Below are positions 37,033 through 49,428 of a stretch of DNA of 64,000 nucleotides, piece by piece. Position 1 is the stretch's first letter. Every line of letters begins with the position of its first letter. The notes under the pieces were generated by a model. The model was not told where the DNA came from and did no database searches. It saw only the letters and a program-made list of their open reading frames with translations. The position numbers and the translations under genes were made by a program. Origin of the DNA: Solirubrobacterales bacterium (GTDB taxonomy: Bacteria; Actinomycetota; Thermoleophilia; Solirubrobacterales; JACPNS01); the NCBI GenBank assembly GCA_016185345.1, contig JACPNS010000022.1, positions 1 to 64,000 of the forward strand. Direction: 5' to 3'.

Positions 37033-37562
37033 GCGCGCTTACCAACCTTCCTCTGGACGTGCTCGCCCTTGTAACGAATGCCCTTGCCCTTGTACGGCTC
37101 CGGCGGACGCGTCTTGCGGATGCGGGCGGCGATTTCGCCGACGGCCTGCTTGTCCGCGCCAGACACGATCACCTGGGTGGGCTGCGGGGTCTCGATCGTG
37201 ACGCCCTCGGGCGGCTCGATCAGGACCGGGTGTGAAAAACCGACCAGGAGCTCGATGTTCTTGCCCTTCATCGAGGCGCGGTAACCGACGCCCTGAATCT
37301 CGAGTTCCTTGGAGTATCCGTTGGCGCAGTTGTTGACCATGTTGGCCACCAGTGCGCGAACGAGACCGTGCGCCGACTTGTGCTCCTTGGAGTCAGACGG
37401 ACGCGTGACGATCAAAGTGTTGTCGTTGAGCTCGACGAGAATCGCCGGGTCGAAGGACTGCGATAGCTCGCCCTTAGGTCCCTTGACGGAAACGTTGCCC
37501 TTTTCGAGTTCGATTGCGATGCCCTCGGGGATCGGAATCGGCTGTACGCCAATACGACTCAC
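37029..37562 (-). CDS. rplF: Ribosomal protein uL6
   Basis: 177 residues: MSRIGVQPIPIPEGIAIELE, VEIQGVGYR-like EIQGVGYRASMKGK, and C-terminal PPEPYKGKGIRYKGEHVQRK. Normal length; two bases after rpsH. Confidence 0.97.
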   Translation of the reverse strand: MSRIGVQPIPIPEGIAIELEKGNVSVKGPKGELSQSFDPAILVELNDNTLIVTRPSDSKEHKSAHGLVRALVANMVNNCANGYSKELEIQGVGYRASMKGKNIELLVGFSHPVLIEPPEGVTIETPQPTQVIVSGADKQAVGEIAARIRKTRPPEPYKGKGIRYKGEHVQRKVGKRA

Positions 37563-37564
37563 GG

Positions 37565-37966
37565 CTACCAGACCTCCGCCCAGATCTCGCCACCGAGGCC
37601 CTTCTTCGTTGCCTCGTGGCCAGTCATGATTCCGCCGCTGGTGGACATGATGGTCGTGCCCATGCCTCCGAGAACGCGCGGGATGTCCTTCTTGGCCACG
37701 AACACGCGGCGACCAGGCTTACTGATGCGCTTGAGGCCGGAAAGGACGGGGCGACGGTCGTCGTCGTAACGCAGACGCACGGTCAGGTCGTCGCCAGGGA
37801 CTTCCTTGGACGGCGCGGTTGCGAACTCTGCGATGTATCCCTGTTCTTTCAGCACACGGGCGATCTCAACCTTCGTCTTTGAAGCCGGAAGGGTGATCTG
37901 GTCGTGGCCCACCATCAGCGCGTTGCGGATGCGGGTGAGGAAATCTGCGATTGGGTCGTTGTTCAT
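37565..37966 (-). CDS. rpsH: Ribosomal protein uS8
   Basis: 133 residues: NNDPIADFLTRIRNALMVGH at the start and STSGGIMTGHEATKKGLGGE at the end. It is a primary 16S binder; in other bacteria it regulates the spc operon. Confidence 0.97.
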   Translation of the reverse strand: MNNDPIADFLTRIRNALMVGHDQITLPASKTKVEIARVLKEQGYIAEFATAPSKEVPGDDLTVRLRYDDDRRPVLSGLKRISKPGRRVFVAKKDIPRVLGGMGTTIMSTSGGIMTGHEATKKGLGGEIWAEVW

Positions 37967-37973
37967 AATTTTG

Positions 37974-38159
37974 TTACCAGCTCGACTTGGTCATGCCGGG
38001 GATGTAGCCTTGGTGAGCGAGTTCGCGCAGGCAGATACGGCAGACGCCGAACTTGCGGTAGACCGAACGCGGTCGGCCGCACTTGGTGCAGCGCGTGTAC
38101 TCGCGGGAGGAGTACTTCTGCGGACGGGACTGCTTGACCTTGAGTGATGTCTTTGCCAT
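37974..38159 (-). CDS. rpsZ: Ribosomal protein uS14, zinc (type Z) form
   Basis: 61 residues with the zinc pair [20 protein letters not shown] and end [13 protein letters not shown]. This is the short C+ (type Z) uS14 found in the spc operon of Gram-positive bacteria; a C- paralogue may exist elsewhere. Confidence 0.96.
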   Translation of the reverse strand: MAKTSLKVKQSRPQKYSSREYTRCTKCGRPRSVYRKFGVCRICLRELAHQGYIPGMTKSSW

Positions 38160-38181
38160 ATAAAAACGTGCTTTCTAATTG

Positions 38182-38805
38182 TTACGCCGCGACAGCCTCA
38201 GGCTGCGACTGCTCGATCTTCTTGAACGGGAAGCCGAACGCGTCGAGCAGTGCCTTGGCCTGCTTGTCGTTGGCCGCGGAAGTGGTGATGATGACGTCGA
38301 GACCACGTGTCTGGTCGATCTCGTCGTAGTCGATCTCCGGGAAAATGATCTGTTCCTTGATGCCCATCGCGTAGTTGCCGCGCCCGTCGAATGACTTCGG
38401 GTTGAGCCCGCGGAAGTCGCGGACACGCGGAATCGCGATTGAGATCAGGCGGTCAAGAAACTCGTACATGCGGGCGTCGCGCAGGGTGACTGCAACACCG
38501 ACGGGCATGCCGTCGCGCAGCTTGTAGGTTGCGATCGACTTGCGGGCGCGGCGCACATTGGGGTGCTGGCCAGCAATGTCGGCAAGCTGGCCCTGCGCGG
38601 CTGCGAGGAGCTTCTTGTCCTGCTTGGCGTCTCCGACACCCATGTTCAGCGTGATCTTCTCGATACGCGGAACCATCATGATGTTCGGAAGTCCGAGCTG
38701 CTCCTTGAGCGCAGGACGCATCTCCTCGAAGTACTTGACTTTGAGTCGCGCCGGCGGTGCGGGCTTGGCTGTTGTGTTGTTTTCTGCGTCTGCGTGCATG
38801 TTCAA
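38182..38805 (-). CDS. rplE: Ribosomal protein uL5
   Basis: 207 residues. About 20 extra N-terminal residues ([20 protein letters not shown]) precede the conserved [38 protein letters not shown] is the P-loop-like signature. It binds 5S rRNA and contacts P-site tRNA. Confidence 0.97.
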   Translation of the reverse strand: MNMHADAENNTTAKPAPPARLKVKYFEEMRPALKEQLGLPNIMMVPRIEKITLNMGVGDAKQDKKLLAAAQGQLADIAGQHPNVRRARKSIATYKLRDGMPVGVAVTLRDARMYEFLDRLISIAIPRVRDFRGLNPKSFDGRGNYAMGIKEQIIFPEIDYDEIDQTRGLDVIITTSAANDKQAKALLDAFGFPFKKIEQSQPEAVAA

Positions 38806-38831
38806 TCGTTACGTAAGTGGATTTATGGGCT

Positions 38832-39203
38832 CTAGTCGAGCTTCTGACCGGAGCGTGCTGCGCGGCGGGAACGAATGCCGTCTTCTCGGACAATGCGGAC
38901 ACGCGTGGCCTTGTTGTCCTTCGGGTCGACGAGGGCGACGTTCGAAACGTGGATCGGACCCTCGCGCTCGATGATACCGCCTGTCTGATTGCCGCCCTGG
39001 TTTGCGTTGCGCATCTGGGCGACACGGTTGCTGACCTTCTGGACCATCGCGCCTTCGACGTAGACCTTGTTCTTTTCGTGGTCCACGCGAATGATCTCGC
39101 CAACGTGGCCCTTGCTCTTGCCGGAAAGCACGATTACTCGGTCTCCGCGGCGGATCTTCTTGGATCCGTCGTTGCGCTGGTAGCTCTTGAATTTCTTGGC
39201 CAT
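38832..39203 (-). CDS. rplX: Ribosomal protein uL24
   Basis: 123 residues. The KOW motif is IRRGDRVIVLSGKSKGHVGE; a short N-terminal MAKKFKSYQRNDGSKK precedes it. Two bases after rplN. Confidence 0.96.
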   Translation of the reverse strand: MAKKFKSYQRNDGSKKIRRGDRVIVLSGKSKGHVGEIIRVDHEKNKVYVEGAMVQKVSNRVAQMRNANQGGNQTGGIIEREGPIHVSNVALVDPKDNKATRVRIVREDGIRSRRAARSGQKLD

Positions 39204-39205
39204 GT

Positions 39206-39574
39206 TTAGAGCACCTCCGGTGCGAGCGAGATGATCTTCATGAAGTTGCGGTCACGCAGCTCACGGGCAACCGGTCCGAAGATACGGGTACCACGCGGGT
39301 TGTTCTGCGCGTCGATGATGACGGCGGCGTTCTCGTCGAAAGAAATGTACGTGCCATCGTCGCGGCCGAATTCCTTCTTCGTGCGAACGACTACGGCCGT
39401 GACGACCTCGCCCTTCTTGACCGTGCCGTTCGGCGCAGCCTGCTTGACCGTCGCGGTGATCGTGTCGCCCACGCCTGCGTAACGACGGCGGCTGCCGCCC
39501 TTGACGCGAATGCAGAGGATTTCACGAGCGCCGGTGTTGTCAGCGATCTTCAAGCGGGATTCGTTCTGGATCAC
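39206..39574 (-). CDS. rplN: Ribosomal protein uL14
   Basis: 122 residues from GTG 39574 ([20 protein letters not shown]), the exact usual length. A longer frame to 39610 would overlap rpsQ and adds residues not found in uL14. Conserved end: [14 protein letters not shown]. Confidence 0.96.
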   Translation of the reverse strand: MIQNESRLKIADNTGAREILCIRVKGGSRRRYAGVGDTITATVKQAAPNGTVKKGEVVTAVVVRTKKEFGRDDGTYISFDENAAVIIDAQNNPRGTRIFGPVARELRDRNFMKIISLAPEVL

Positions 39575-39590
39575 AGTGTTTTCTCCATAA

Positions 39591-40214
39591 CTACCTTGCA
39601 CGCTCCACAACTTCGACCAGGCGCCAGCGCTTGGTCTTGGAGAGCGGGCGCGACTCGATCACGCGGACGACATCGCCCTCGTTTGCATCGTTGGTTGCGT
39701 CGTGCGCGGTCAGCTTCTTGGTGTGGCGGACGACCTTCTTGTACATACGGTGCGATTCCTGGACGTCAATTGCAACCGTGATCGTCTTGTCGGTCTTGCT
39801 TGACACGACAGTGCCCTGCTGAATCTTCTTCGTGCCCGGCTCGGTGACCGTCGCCGGCGTGCCCTCGCGGGGACCAGCAGCCTTGTGTGCTTCGCGCAAC
39901 TTGGCGCGGTGGGCACGACGCTGCACGGCCTTCTTCTTGCGGTGGACGTCACGCTGCGCGCGGCGCTCCTCAAGTGTGCCCGTGTACTTGGGACGACGGT
40001 TCTTGTGCGACTTGGCGCGCTTACGACGCTCCTTCGGGGGCAGGACCTCTTCGGGCTCCGCCGCTTCTTCAGGCGAAGCACCATCGGCGTCAACAGAAGC
40101 GGCAGAGGACTCTTCGCCCGCAGGCGTGTCAGCCGAGGACGAAGAGTCCTCTGCCGCGTTCTCCACAGCCTCGTCGACTGTTTCTTCTACGTTGTTGTCT
40201 TTTTCATCAGCCAC
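39591..40214 (-). CDS. rpsQ: Ribosomal protein uS17 with long charged N-terminal extension
   Basis: About 207 residues; uS17 itself occupies only the last ~80 ([40 protein letters not shown]). The first ~125 are an acidic stretch (Glu, Ala, Ser and Asp rich), then a basic one ([40 protein letters not shown]). GTG 40214 overlaps the rpmC stop by eight bases; GTG 40226 would add four residues. Confidence 0.93.
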   Translation of the reverse strand: MADEKDNNVEETVDEAVENAAEDSSSSADTPAGEESSAASVDADGASPEEAAEPEEVLPPKERRKRAKSHKNRRPKYTGTLEERRAQRDVHRKKKAVQRRAHRAKLREAHKAAGPREGTPATVTEPGTKKIQQGTVVSSKTDKTITVAIDVQESHRMYKKVVRHTKKLTAHDATNDANEGDVVRVIESRPLSKTKRWRLVEVVERAR

Positions 40215-40431
40215 GCTGAATCTCACTGTTCACGTCGAGATTGCGCTGGTTTGCGATCGTCAGACCGCGGGCCAGCGCCCTCTTTGCTTCTTTGATCGAG
40301 GAGGTGTTCTCGAGCTCGCCCGTCGCGTGACGGAAGCGCAGGTTGAACAATTCCTCGCGGGCATCCTTGATGTAGTGGACGAGCTGGTCGTCCTTCATCT
40401 CGGCAATGTCTTTTGTTGCTACTTGGGCCAT
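40207..40431 (-). CDS. rpmC: Ribosomal protein uL29
   Basis: 74 residues: DIAEMKDDQLVHYIKDAREE and LFNLRFRHATGELENTSSIK, typical of the two-helix uL29. Starts with a TAATG junction to rplP. Confidence 0.96.
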   Translation of the reverse strand: MAQVATKDIAEMKDDQLVHYIKDAREELFNLRFRHATGELENTSSIKEAKRALARGLTIANQRNLDVNSEIQRG

Positions 40432-40853
40432 TAGTTCTGCTCCTGGCCTTCGCGGACTACAAACTTGGTCTTGACCGGAAGCTTCGCTGCTGCCAGCTGC
40501 ATCGCCTCACGGGCGAGTTCTTCGCTGACTCCGGACATCTCGAACATCACGCGTCCGGGCTTGACGACTGCGACCCAACCGTCGGGCGAACCCTTACCGG
40601 AACCCATGCGGGTCTCGGCCGGCTTCTTGGTGGTGGGCTTGTCCGGGAAGATCGTGATCCAGACCTTTCCACCACGCTTGATGTGACGGGTCATCGCAAT
40701 ACGAGCCGCTTCGATCTGCCGGTTGGTGATCCAGCCGCGGTCGATCGTCTTCAGGCCGTACTCGCCGAAGTTCACGGTCGTGCCACCACGCGAGTTTCCG
40801 GCCATGCGGCCACGGTGGTGCTTGCGGTACTTGGTGCGCTTTGGGCTAAGCAT
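40431..40853 (-). CDS. rplP: Ribosomal protein uL16
   Basis: 140 residues: [20 protein letters not shown] at the start and [20 protein letters not shown] in the middle. The 81st-residue Arg region near the peptidyl transferase centre is present. Eight-base overlap with rpsC. Confidence 0.97.
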   Translation of the reverse strand: MLSPKRTKYRKHHRGRMAGNSRGGTTVNFGEYGLKTIDRGWITNRQIEAARIAMTRHIKRGGKVWITIFPDKPTTKKPAETRMGSGKGSPDGWVAVVKPGRVMFEMSGVSEELAREAMQLAAAKLPVKTKFVVREGQEQN

Positions 40854-41805
40854 CTGTCTTCACCTCTGCGGGTGCTGCTGCGGGAGCGTCTGCTGCAGGA
40901 GCTGCCGGTGCTGCGGGAGTTGACTGGGGGCGTCCGCCACCCGACTGTCCACCAGCACTGCCGCCTTGTCCGCCGGGTCCACGTCCGCCTTGGCCACCGC
41001 GTCCTCCGCCGCCTTGGCCACCACGGCCGCCACCTGGGCCGCCACGTCCGCCTCCCGGTCCGCCGCGGCCTCCGCCGCCACGTCCGCCGCCACGACCGTC
41101 GCGTCCACCGCGTCCGCGGTTGTCGCGGTCGCCAGCAGGTGCCGGTGCGTCGATCTCGGTGAGGTCGGATTCAAATCCCTTGGGCATGATTTCGCCCTTG
41201 TTGACCCAGCACTTCACGCCGATCGGTCCGAACGTGGTGCGGGCTTCCCAGAAGCCATAGTCGATGTCCGCGCGGATCGTGTGCAGCGGCACGCGACCGT
41301 CGTGGTACATCTCGGTGCGGGCCATTTCTGAACCGCCGAGACGACCGGAAACCTGGATCTTGACGCCCTTGGCGCCAGAGCGCATTGCGCTGGTGAGCGC
41401 GCGCTTCATTGCGCGGCGGAAGGCAACGCGGTTCTCAAGCTGCTCGGCGACTGACTGCGCGACGAGCATGGCGTCCAGTTCAGGGCGCTTGACCTCGAGG
41501 ATGTTGACCTTGACCGACTTGTCGGTGAGCTTGTGCAGGTCGCGGCGAAGTGCATCGACTTCTGAACCGCTCTTGCCGATCACGATGCCCGGGCGCGCCG
41601 TGTGAATGTTCACGGTGACCTCTGTGGCGTTCTTCTTGATCGTGATCTTGGACAGACCGGCGTGAGCCAGACGGCCGAAGATGTGTTCGCGGATGTGGAC
41701 GTCTTCGATCAGGTACTCAGCGAAGTTCTTCTCGTTGAACCAGTTGGACTTCCAGTCGTGGATGTATCCCACGCGCATTGCTTCTGGGTGGACTTTCTGA
41801 CCCAT
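40846..41805 (-). CDS. rpsC: Ribosomal protein uS3 with Gly/Arg-rich C-terminal tail
   Basis: 319 residues. Residues 1-215 are uS3: [22 protein letters not shown] domain [20 protein letters not shown], and [18 protein letters not shown]. The last ~95 residues are an RGG-type run ([20 protein letters not shown]) and then an Ala/Pro-rich end. Usual bacterial uS3 is 210-280 residues; the RGG tail suggests extra RNA binding at the mRNA entry side. Confidence 0.95.
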   Translation of the reverse strand: MGQKVHPEAMRVGYIHDWKSNWFNEKNFAEYLIEDVHIREHIFGRLAHAGLSKITIKKNATEVTVNIHTARPGIVIGKSGSEVDALRRDLHKLTDKSVKVNILEVKRPELDAMLVAQSVAEQLENRVAFRRAMKRALTSAMRSGAKGVKIQVSGRLGGSEMARTEMYHDGRVPLHTIRADIDYGFWEARTTFGPIGVKCWVNKGEIMPKGFESDLTEIDAPAPAGDRDNRGRGGRDGRGGGRGGGGRGGPGGGRGGPGGGRGGQGGGGRGGQGGRGPGGQGGSAGGQSGGGRPQSTPAAPAAPAADAPAAAPAEVKTDA

Positions 41806-41807
41806 GG

Positions 41808-42515
41808 TTAGGCCACCACCTTTCTGGTCTTCTTGAGTTCCGACATCTTTTTGAGTTCCTTAGCGGGGACATCGCTGACGACCACGGTGATGTGGCTCGT
41901 GCGCTTGAGGATCTGCGTTGCGCGACCCTTTGCGCGCGGGCGCCAACGCTTGAGCGTCGGTCCCTCGTCTACGAATGCCTTGACGATGTGCAAGTTGTCC
42001 ACGTCGAGCTCGTGGTTGTGCTCGGCGTTGGCGACAGCCGACTCGAGCACCTTCGCGACGTCACGGCCAACGTGACGGGCGGTGAACTGGAGGAAGATAC
42101 GCGCGTCCTCGACCGATGAGTCGCGGATGTGGTCAACGACCAGGCGCGACTTGCGCGGTGACGAGCGGACGTAGCGCGCCGTTGCGCGGACAAACGTGGG
42201 CTCGACGTTGACCGGCTCCTTGGGAGCGGCCTTCTTGGCGGCAGGCTTCTTCGCCGGTGCCTTCTTGGCGGGAGCCTTCTTCTCGGCAGCTTCGTCTGCC
42301 TTCGCTTCAGTCTTCTCGGCGTCGTCCTTCTTAGCTGCAGGCTTCTTGGCCGTGGCCTTCTTCGCAGGGGCCTTCTTCTCGGCTGCGTCGTCCTTCTTCG
42401 CAGCAGGCTTCTTGGCGGTCGGCTTCTTGGCAGGGGCCTTCTTCGCCGGAGTTTCCTCGGCGGCGGCCTTTGCCTCAGGCTCAGTTGCCTTTACATCTTT
42501 TTCGTCAGCAAACAT
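41808..42515 (-). CDS. rplV: Ribosomal protein uL22 with Lys/Ala/Pro-rich N-terminal extension
   Basis: 235 residues, about twice the usual 110-120. The uL22 domain starts near residue 105 ([20 protein letters not shown]) and includes [20 protein letters not shown]. Before it stand repeated [16 protein letters not shown] units, like the C-tail of histone H1 or mycobacterial HupB. The repeat is in frame and the ATG 42515 is two bases after rpsS. Confidence 0.95.
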   Translation of the reverse strand: MFADEKDVKATEPEAKAAAEETPAKKAPAKKPTAKKPAAKKDDAAEKKAPAKKATAKKPAAKKDDAEKTEAKADEAAEKKAPAKKAPAKKPAAKKAAPKEPVNVEPTFVRATARYVRSSPRKSRLVVDHIRDSSVEDARIFLQFTARHVGRDVAKVLESAVANAEHNHELDVDNLHIVKAFVDEGPTLKRWRPRAKGRATQILKRTSHITVVVSDVPAKELKKMSELKKTRKVVA

Positions 42516-42517
42516 TT

Positions 42518-42793
42518 CTACTTCACAACACCCTTACCGCCCGTGTGGCCACGGAACGTGCGCGTCGGGGCGAACTCGCCCAGCTTGTGCCCAACCATTG
42601 ACTCGGAAACGAACACCGGCACGTGCTTGCGGCCATCGTGCACGGCGATCGTGTGACCGACAAAATCCGGGAAGATCGTTGAGGCTCGCGACCAGGTCTT
42701 GACGACCTGCTTGCTTCCGCTCTCATTCATCGCCTCAATCTTGTTGAAGAGGCGATCCTCTACCCACGGTCCTTTTTTTGATGAACGACTCAT
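42518..42793 (-). CDS. rpsS: Ribosomal protein uS19
   Basis: 91 residues: [20 protein letters not shown] and [20 protein letters not shown] with FRGHTGGKG near the end. Normal. Confidence 0.97.
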   Translation of the reverse strand: MSRSSKKGPWVEDRLFNKIEAMNESGSKQVVKTWSRASTIFPDFVGHTIAVHDGRKHVPVFVSESMVGHKLGEFAPTRTFRGHTGGKGVVK

Positions 42794-42816
42794 CTACCTA
42801 AACCTTTCAGCCCCGC

Positions 42817-43662
42817 CTAGCGGCGACGGCCCTTTCCGCGCTTGCGACCACGGACAATCATGTCGTCGGACTTCTTGTTCTTCTTACGCGTGCGGTAACC
42901 CAGTGCCGGCTTGCCCCAAGGAGTAGTCGGGTGTCCACCCGGCGTCTTGTGGGCCTCGCCACCACCGTGCGGGTGGTCTACCGGGTTCATCGCAACGCCT
43001 CGGGTCTGCGGACGCTTGCCCATGTGGCGGGCGCGGCCTGCTTTACCGATCGTGATGTTCTGGTGATCGGCGTTACCAACGGTGCCGATCGTTGCGCGAC
43101 AGGTCGCGAGGACCATGCGCATCTCGCCGGAGGGCAGACGCAGAGTTGCGTTGCCGCCATCCTTTGCGGCGAGCTGAATCGATGTGCCGGCGCTGCGGCC
43201 AAGCTGGGCGCCCTTACCGGGCTGGAGCTCGACTGCGTGGATCACCGTACCGGTGGGGATCGCGCTGAGGGCAAGAGTGTTTCCGACTGCGATCTCTGCG
43301 CCGTCGCCGGACTGCAGGGTCATTCCGACCTTGAGGCCCTGCGGCGCGAGAATGTAACGCTTTTCGCCGTCGTGGTAGTGCAGCAGCGCGATGTTGGCGG
43401 TGCGGTTGGGGTCGTACTCAATCGCGGCGACCTTTGCGGGCACGCCATCCTTGTTGCGCTTGAAGTCGATCTGACGGAAGGCACGCTTTGCTCCACCACC
43501 ACGGTGGCGGGCAGTCTTGCGACCCTTGTTGTTGCGGCCGCCCGATTTACGCAGACCGGTCGTGAGCGACTTCTCCGGCGTGGTCTTGGTGACCTCGTCG
43601 TTGACGATCCAAGTCGCAAAACGACGACCCGGGCTTGTCGGCCTATGACGCTTGATAGCCAT
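42817..43662 (-). CDS. rplB: Ribosomal protein uL2
   Basis: 281 residues: [40 protein letters not shown], and the peptidyl-transferase-proximal [20 protein letters not shown]. One-base overlap with rplW. Confidence 0.98.
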   Translation of the reverse strand: MAIKRHRPTSPGRRFATWIVNDEVTKTTPEKSLTTGLRKSGGRNNKGRKTARHRGGGAKRAFRQIDFKRNKDGVPAKVAAIEYDPNRTANIALLHYHDGEKRYILAPQGLKVGMTLQSGDGAEIAVGNTLALSAIPTGTVIHAVELQPGKGAQLGRSAGTSIQLAAKDGGNATLRLPSGEMRMVLATCRATIGTVGNADHQNITIGKAGRARHMGKRPQTRGVAMNPVDHPHGGGEAHKTPGGHPTTPWGKPALGYRTRKKNKKSDDMIVRGRKRGKGRRR

Positions 43663-43955
43663 TATTCAGTCGCCGCCCCTTCAAAGAGTTCGATTCGGCT
43701 GCCGGGCTTGAGCTCGACGATCGCCTTCTTCCAGTCGCGCGTGCGACCCTGGAATCCGCCACGGCGCTTCGGCTTGGACTTCACGCTCGAGGTGCGCACC
43801 TTGGCGACCTTGACGTTGAAGATCTCCTCGACTGCCTGGGCAATCTGAAGCTTGTGCGCGTCGTTGTGTACGCGGAAGGTGTACTTGTTGGCGCTCATCA
43901 GTGCGTAGGACTTCTCCGACACGACGGGCTCGATGATGACGGTACGGGCGTCCAT
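43662..43955 (-). CDS. rplW: Ribosomal protein uL23
   Basis: 97 residues: [40 protein letters not shown]. Located at the tunnel exit, where it docks trigger factor and SRP. Start overlaps the rplD stop. Confidence 0.96.
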   Translation of the reverse strand: MDARTVIIEPVVSEKSYALMSANKYTFRVHNDAHKLQIAQAVEEIFNVKVAKVRTSSVKSKPKRRGGFQGRTRDWKKAIVELKPGSRIELFEGAATE

Positions 43956-44710
43956 TACTCAGTCGCCTCCTCGGCAGGAGTTTCAGCGGTCCGGGCTGAC
44001 TTCTTCTGACCCTTGACCAACGTTTTGTTCTGCTTGCCGGCGCGAACTGCGACGACCGGCTTCTTGGAGTCGCGCTTGACGTCTGCACTCGCGAGAGCAG
44101 TGAGTGCCTCGAGGGCGTCTTCGCTGATCACGACGTTCTGCGCAGCGGTCAGCTCGTAGACGCCGATGCCGCTGGGCGGCAGGACGGCGCGGACGCGCCC
44201 GATGTTGCGGAAGCTCTTCGCGGTGTTCACGTCTTCGGCGCCTGAGGTGATCACGACGACTGAGCCCTTTTCGGTCCAGTCGGTGAGCTTGTCGGCGGCG
44301 TCGCCGGTTGACGGCTCGGTGAATGCGCCGGCCGGCACGATCGCTAGTGTGCCGCGACCTGCGTGGAGGCTCAGTGCCGCACGGAATGCCTTGCGGCGGA
44401 CCTTGCGGTTGACCTTGAAGGTGTATGAACGCGGGGTCGGACCGAAGGTGACTCCACCGCCGCGACGCTGACCAGCGGAAAGCGCGCCGACGCGGGCGCG
44501 GCCCGTGCCCTTCTGACGCCAGGCCTTTGCACCGGTCATCGCGATTTCTCCGCGAGTCTTGGTCGAGGCGTTACCGCTGCGCAGCGCATTGCGCTCTGCA
44601 CGGACGACCTCATGGACCAGGGATCCATCGAACGGCTCACCGAAGACGGCTGCATCGAGCGCGACGGTGCCGGTCCTGCCGAGGTAAGGAGCTTTGACGG
44701 ATTCAGCCAT
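43955..44710 (-). CDS. rplD: Ribosomal protein uL4
   Basis: 251 residues: KTRGEIAMTGAKAWRQKGTG and GGGVTFGPTPRSYTFKVNRK are the tunnel-loop signatures. About 25 C-terminal residues after VVAVRAGKQNKTLVKGQKKS are extra. In E. coli this protein regulates the S10 operon. Eight-base overlap with rplC. Confidence 0.97.
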   Translation of the reverse strand: MAESVKAPYLGRTGTVALDAAVFGEPFDGSLVHEVVRAERNALRSGNASTKTRGEIAMTGAKAWRQKGTGRARVGALSAGQRRGGGVTFGPTPRSYTFKVNRKVRRKAFRAALSLHAGRGTLAIVPAGAFTEPSTGDAADKLTDWTEKGSVVVITSGAEDVNTAKSFRNIGRVRAVLPPSGIGVYELTAAQNVVISEDALEALTALASADVKRDSKKPVVAVRAGKQNKTLVKGQKKSARTAETPAEEATE

Positions 44711-45338
44711 TACGGACCTCTACATATCCGCCCTTGGGGCCCGGAACCGGTCCGCGCACAAGGATCACGTTCTCGTCAGCGAGAACATCAACTATTTCAA
44801 GACCGCGCTGGGTGATGCGTTCATTACCCATCTGGCCGGGACCACGGATGCCCTTGAAGACACGTGCCGGGTCTGCGCTCTGTCCGATCGAACCCGGGGC
44901 ACGCGTGTTGTGCGAACCGTGGGTCACTGGACCACGCGAGAAGTTGTGGCGCTTGACCGTTCCGGCGAAGCCCTTGCCCTTCGAGACGCCGGCGACCTTG
45001 ACGATCTGGCCCTTCTCGAACTGCTCGACGGTGAGCGTGTCACCAATCTTGAGTTCGGCGTCTTCGCCCACGAAGTCTGTGGGGACACCGCGGAACTCGA
45101 CGAGCTTGCGTGAAGCCGGAGTGGAAGTCTTCTTGAACAGGCCGTTGGCCGGTTTGGTCAGCTTCTTTTCTGCGACCTCGTCAAAGGACAGCTGGACGGC
45201 GTCGTAGCCGTCGCGCTCCGCATTGCGGAGGCCCGTAACGAAACAGGGGCCAGCGAGGATCGCGGTAACGCGCTCGACTTTGCCGTCCTCCTGGAAGATC
45301 TGGGTCATCCCGATCTTCTTTCCAATCAAACCTGCCAT
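44703..45338 (-). CDS. rplC: Ribosomal protein uL3
   Basis: 211 residues from ATG 45338 (MAGLIGKKIGMTQIFQEDGK), four bases after the rpsJ stop. FAGTVKRHNFSRGPVTHGSH is the conserved signature. A frame extending to 45404 runs into rpsJ and is not used. Confidence 0.97.
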   Translation of the reverse strand: MAGLIGKKIGMTQIFQEDGKVERVTAILAGPCFVTGLRNAERDGYDAVQLSFDEVAEKKLTKPANGLFKKTSTPASRKLVEFRGVPTDFVGEDAELKIGDTLTVEQFEKGQIVKVAGVSKGKGFAGTVKRHNFSRGPVTHGSHNTRAPGSIGQSADPARVFKGIRGPGQMGNERITQRGLEIVDVLADENVILVRGPVPGPKGGYVEVRNG

Positions 45339-45342
45339 TGCT

Positions 45343-45663
45343 CTAAATCCGAATCTCGATGTCGACGCCGCCGGGGAGATGGTCGAGACGCTGGAGCGAG
45401 TCAACTGTTTTGGGGGTCGGGTGGTGGATGTCGATCAGACGCTTGTGCGTGCGGATCTCAAAGTGCTCACGTGAGTCCTTGTCCTTGAAGGGACCGCGGA
45501 TCACGCAGTAGACGTTCTTCTCGGTGGGCAGCGGCACGGGACCAGAAATGGTCGCGCCAGTGCGCTCAGCGGTCTGAACGATCTCTTTCGCAGCCGCCTC
45601 GATTGCCTCGTGGTCGTAGGCCTTCAAGCGGATGCGGATCTTGTTTTGTGTAATTGCTGCCAT
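45343..45663 (-). CDS. rpsJ: Ribosomal protein uS10
   Basis: 106 residues: [20 protein letters not shown] and [20 protein letters not shown] with [18 protein letters not shown]. First gene of the S10 group. Confidence 0.97.
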   Translation of the reverse strand: MAAITQNKIRIRLKAYDHEAIEAAAKEIVQTAERTGATISGPVPLPTEKNVYCVIRGPFKDKDSREHFEIRTHKRLIDIHHPTPKTVDSLQRLDHLPGGVDIEIRI

Positions 45664-45687
45664 TGAAACTTTCTTAGAGATGGAGTC

Positions 45688-45710
45688 CCCCGGGGCGGGA
45701 TGCCCCGGGG
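45688..45710. terminator. Strong GC hairpin between tuf and rpsJ
   Basis: Nine-base stem CCCCGGGGC (45688-45696) pairs with GCCCCGGGG (45702-45710) around a 5-nt loop, in the 60-base gap between the tuf stop and the rpsJ start. There is no T-run, so it is more likely an attenuating or mRNA-stabilising element separating tuf from S10 expression than a full terminator. Confidence 0.55.
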
Positions 45711-45723
45711 TAATCCAAACGCT

Positions 45724-46911
<1,188 letters not shown>

Positions 46912-46967
46912 TTTTGTTCCTCTCCTACTGGTTTGTTCTCTGTGTGTTTAAGTACTGAAACTAGTGT

Positions 46968-49058
<2,091 letters not shown>

Positions 49059-49177
49059 GACAGCGTGAAGGGATCCTGGAGGTCTGGGGGTGGGTGCGAC
49101 TCTGTGATTTGCGCTCGTGCCTGGTTACGAGCTTGGAACGTGGGCGTTGCCCGGCGCCTGAAAAAGCAGATTCGGGC

Positions 49178-49200
49178 AAAAAAAAGGCCCTCGCAGGGCT
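49178..49200 (-). terminator. Intrinsic terminator at the end of the polysaccharide cluster
   Basis: On the minus strand GCCCT-gcg-AGGGC is followed by eight T residues (A-run at 49178-49185 on the plus strand). It would stop transcripts coming from the glycosyltransferase genes before fusA. Confidence 0.8.
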
Positions 49201-49428
49201 CGCGTCGATCCCAGAGGGATCGGCCCTACGTGTAAGTCCCGTTATGTGGTCGAATTGATCGTCATACGTACGACTCGAACCACCCGAACAAGCAGCTTTA
49301 TGCTGCCTTTTCGGCGGCAGACTCCGTTACGCGCGCAGAAATTCCCGCACGACGCGAAGTCGGGAGCGATGTTAGCACGGCATTTGGTGCTGTGCAAGCA
49401 CGCGCTTTCGCCGCTTGCACGCAAGGAT
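49201..49428. other. Intergenic sequence after the glycosyltransferase
   Basis: No gene seen. It contains AGCAGC-ttta-tGCTGCCTTTT (49291-49310) and an overlapping CTGCC/GGCAG hairpin, which could be alternative folds or a further terminator. I found no tmRNA or other RNA gene signature. Including 49059-49177, the whole 370-base gap before fusA is non-coding. Confidence 0.4.

Noticed and set aside
49059-49428. Possible tmRNA or other structured RNA before fusA
   Set aside because: No tRNA-like end, no plausible tag frame with resume codon, and the hairpins are explained as a terminator and small stems.
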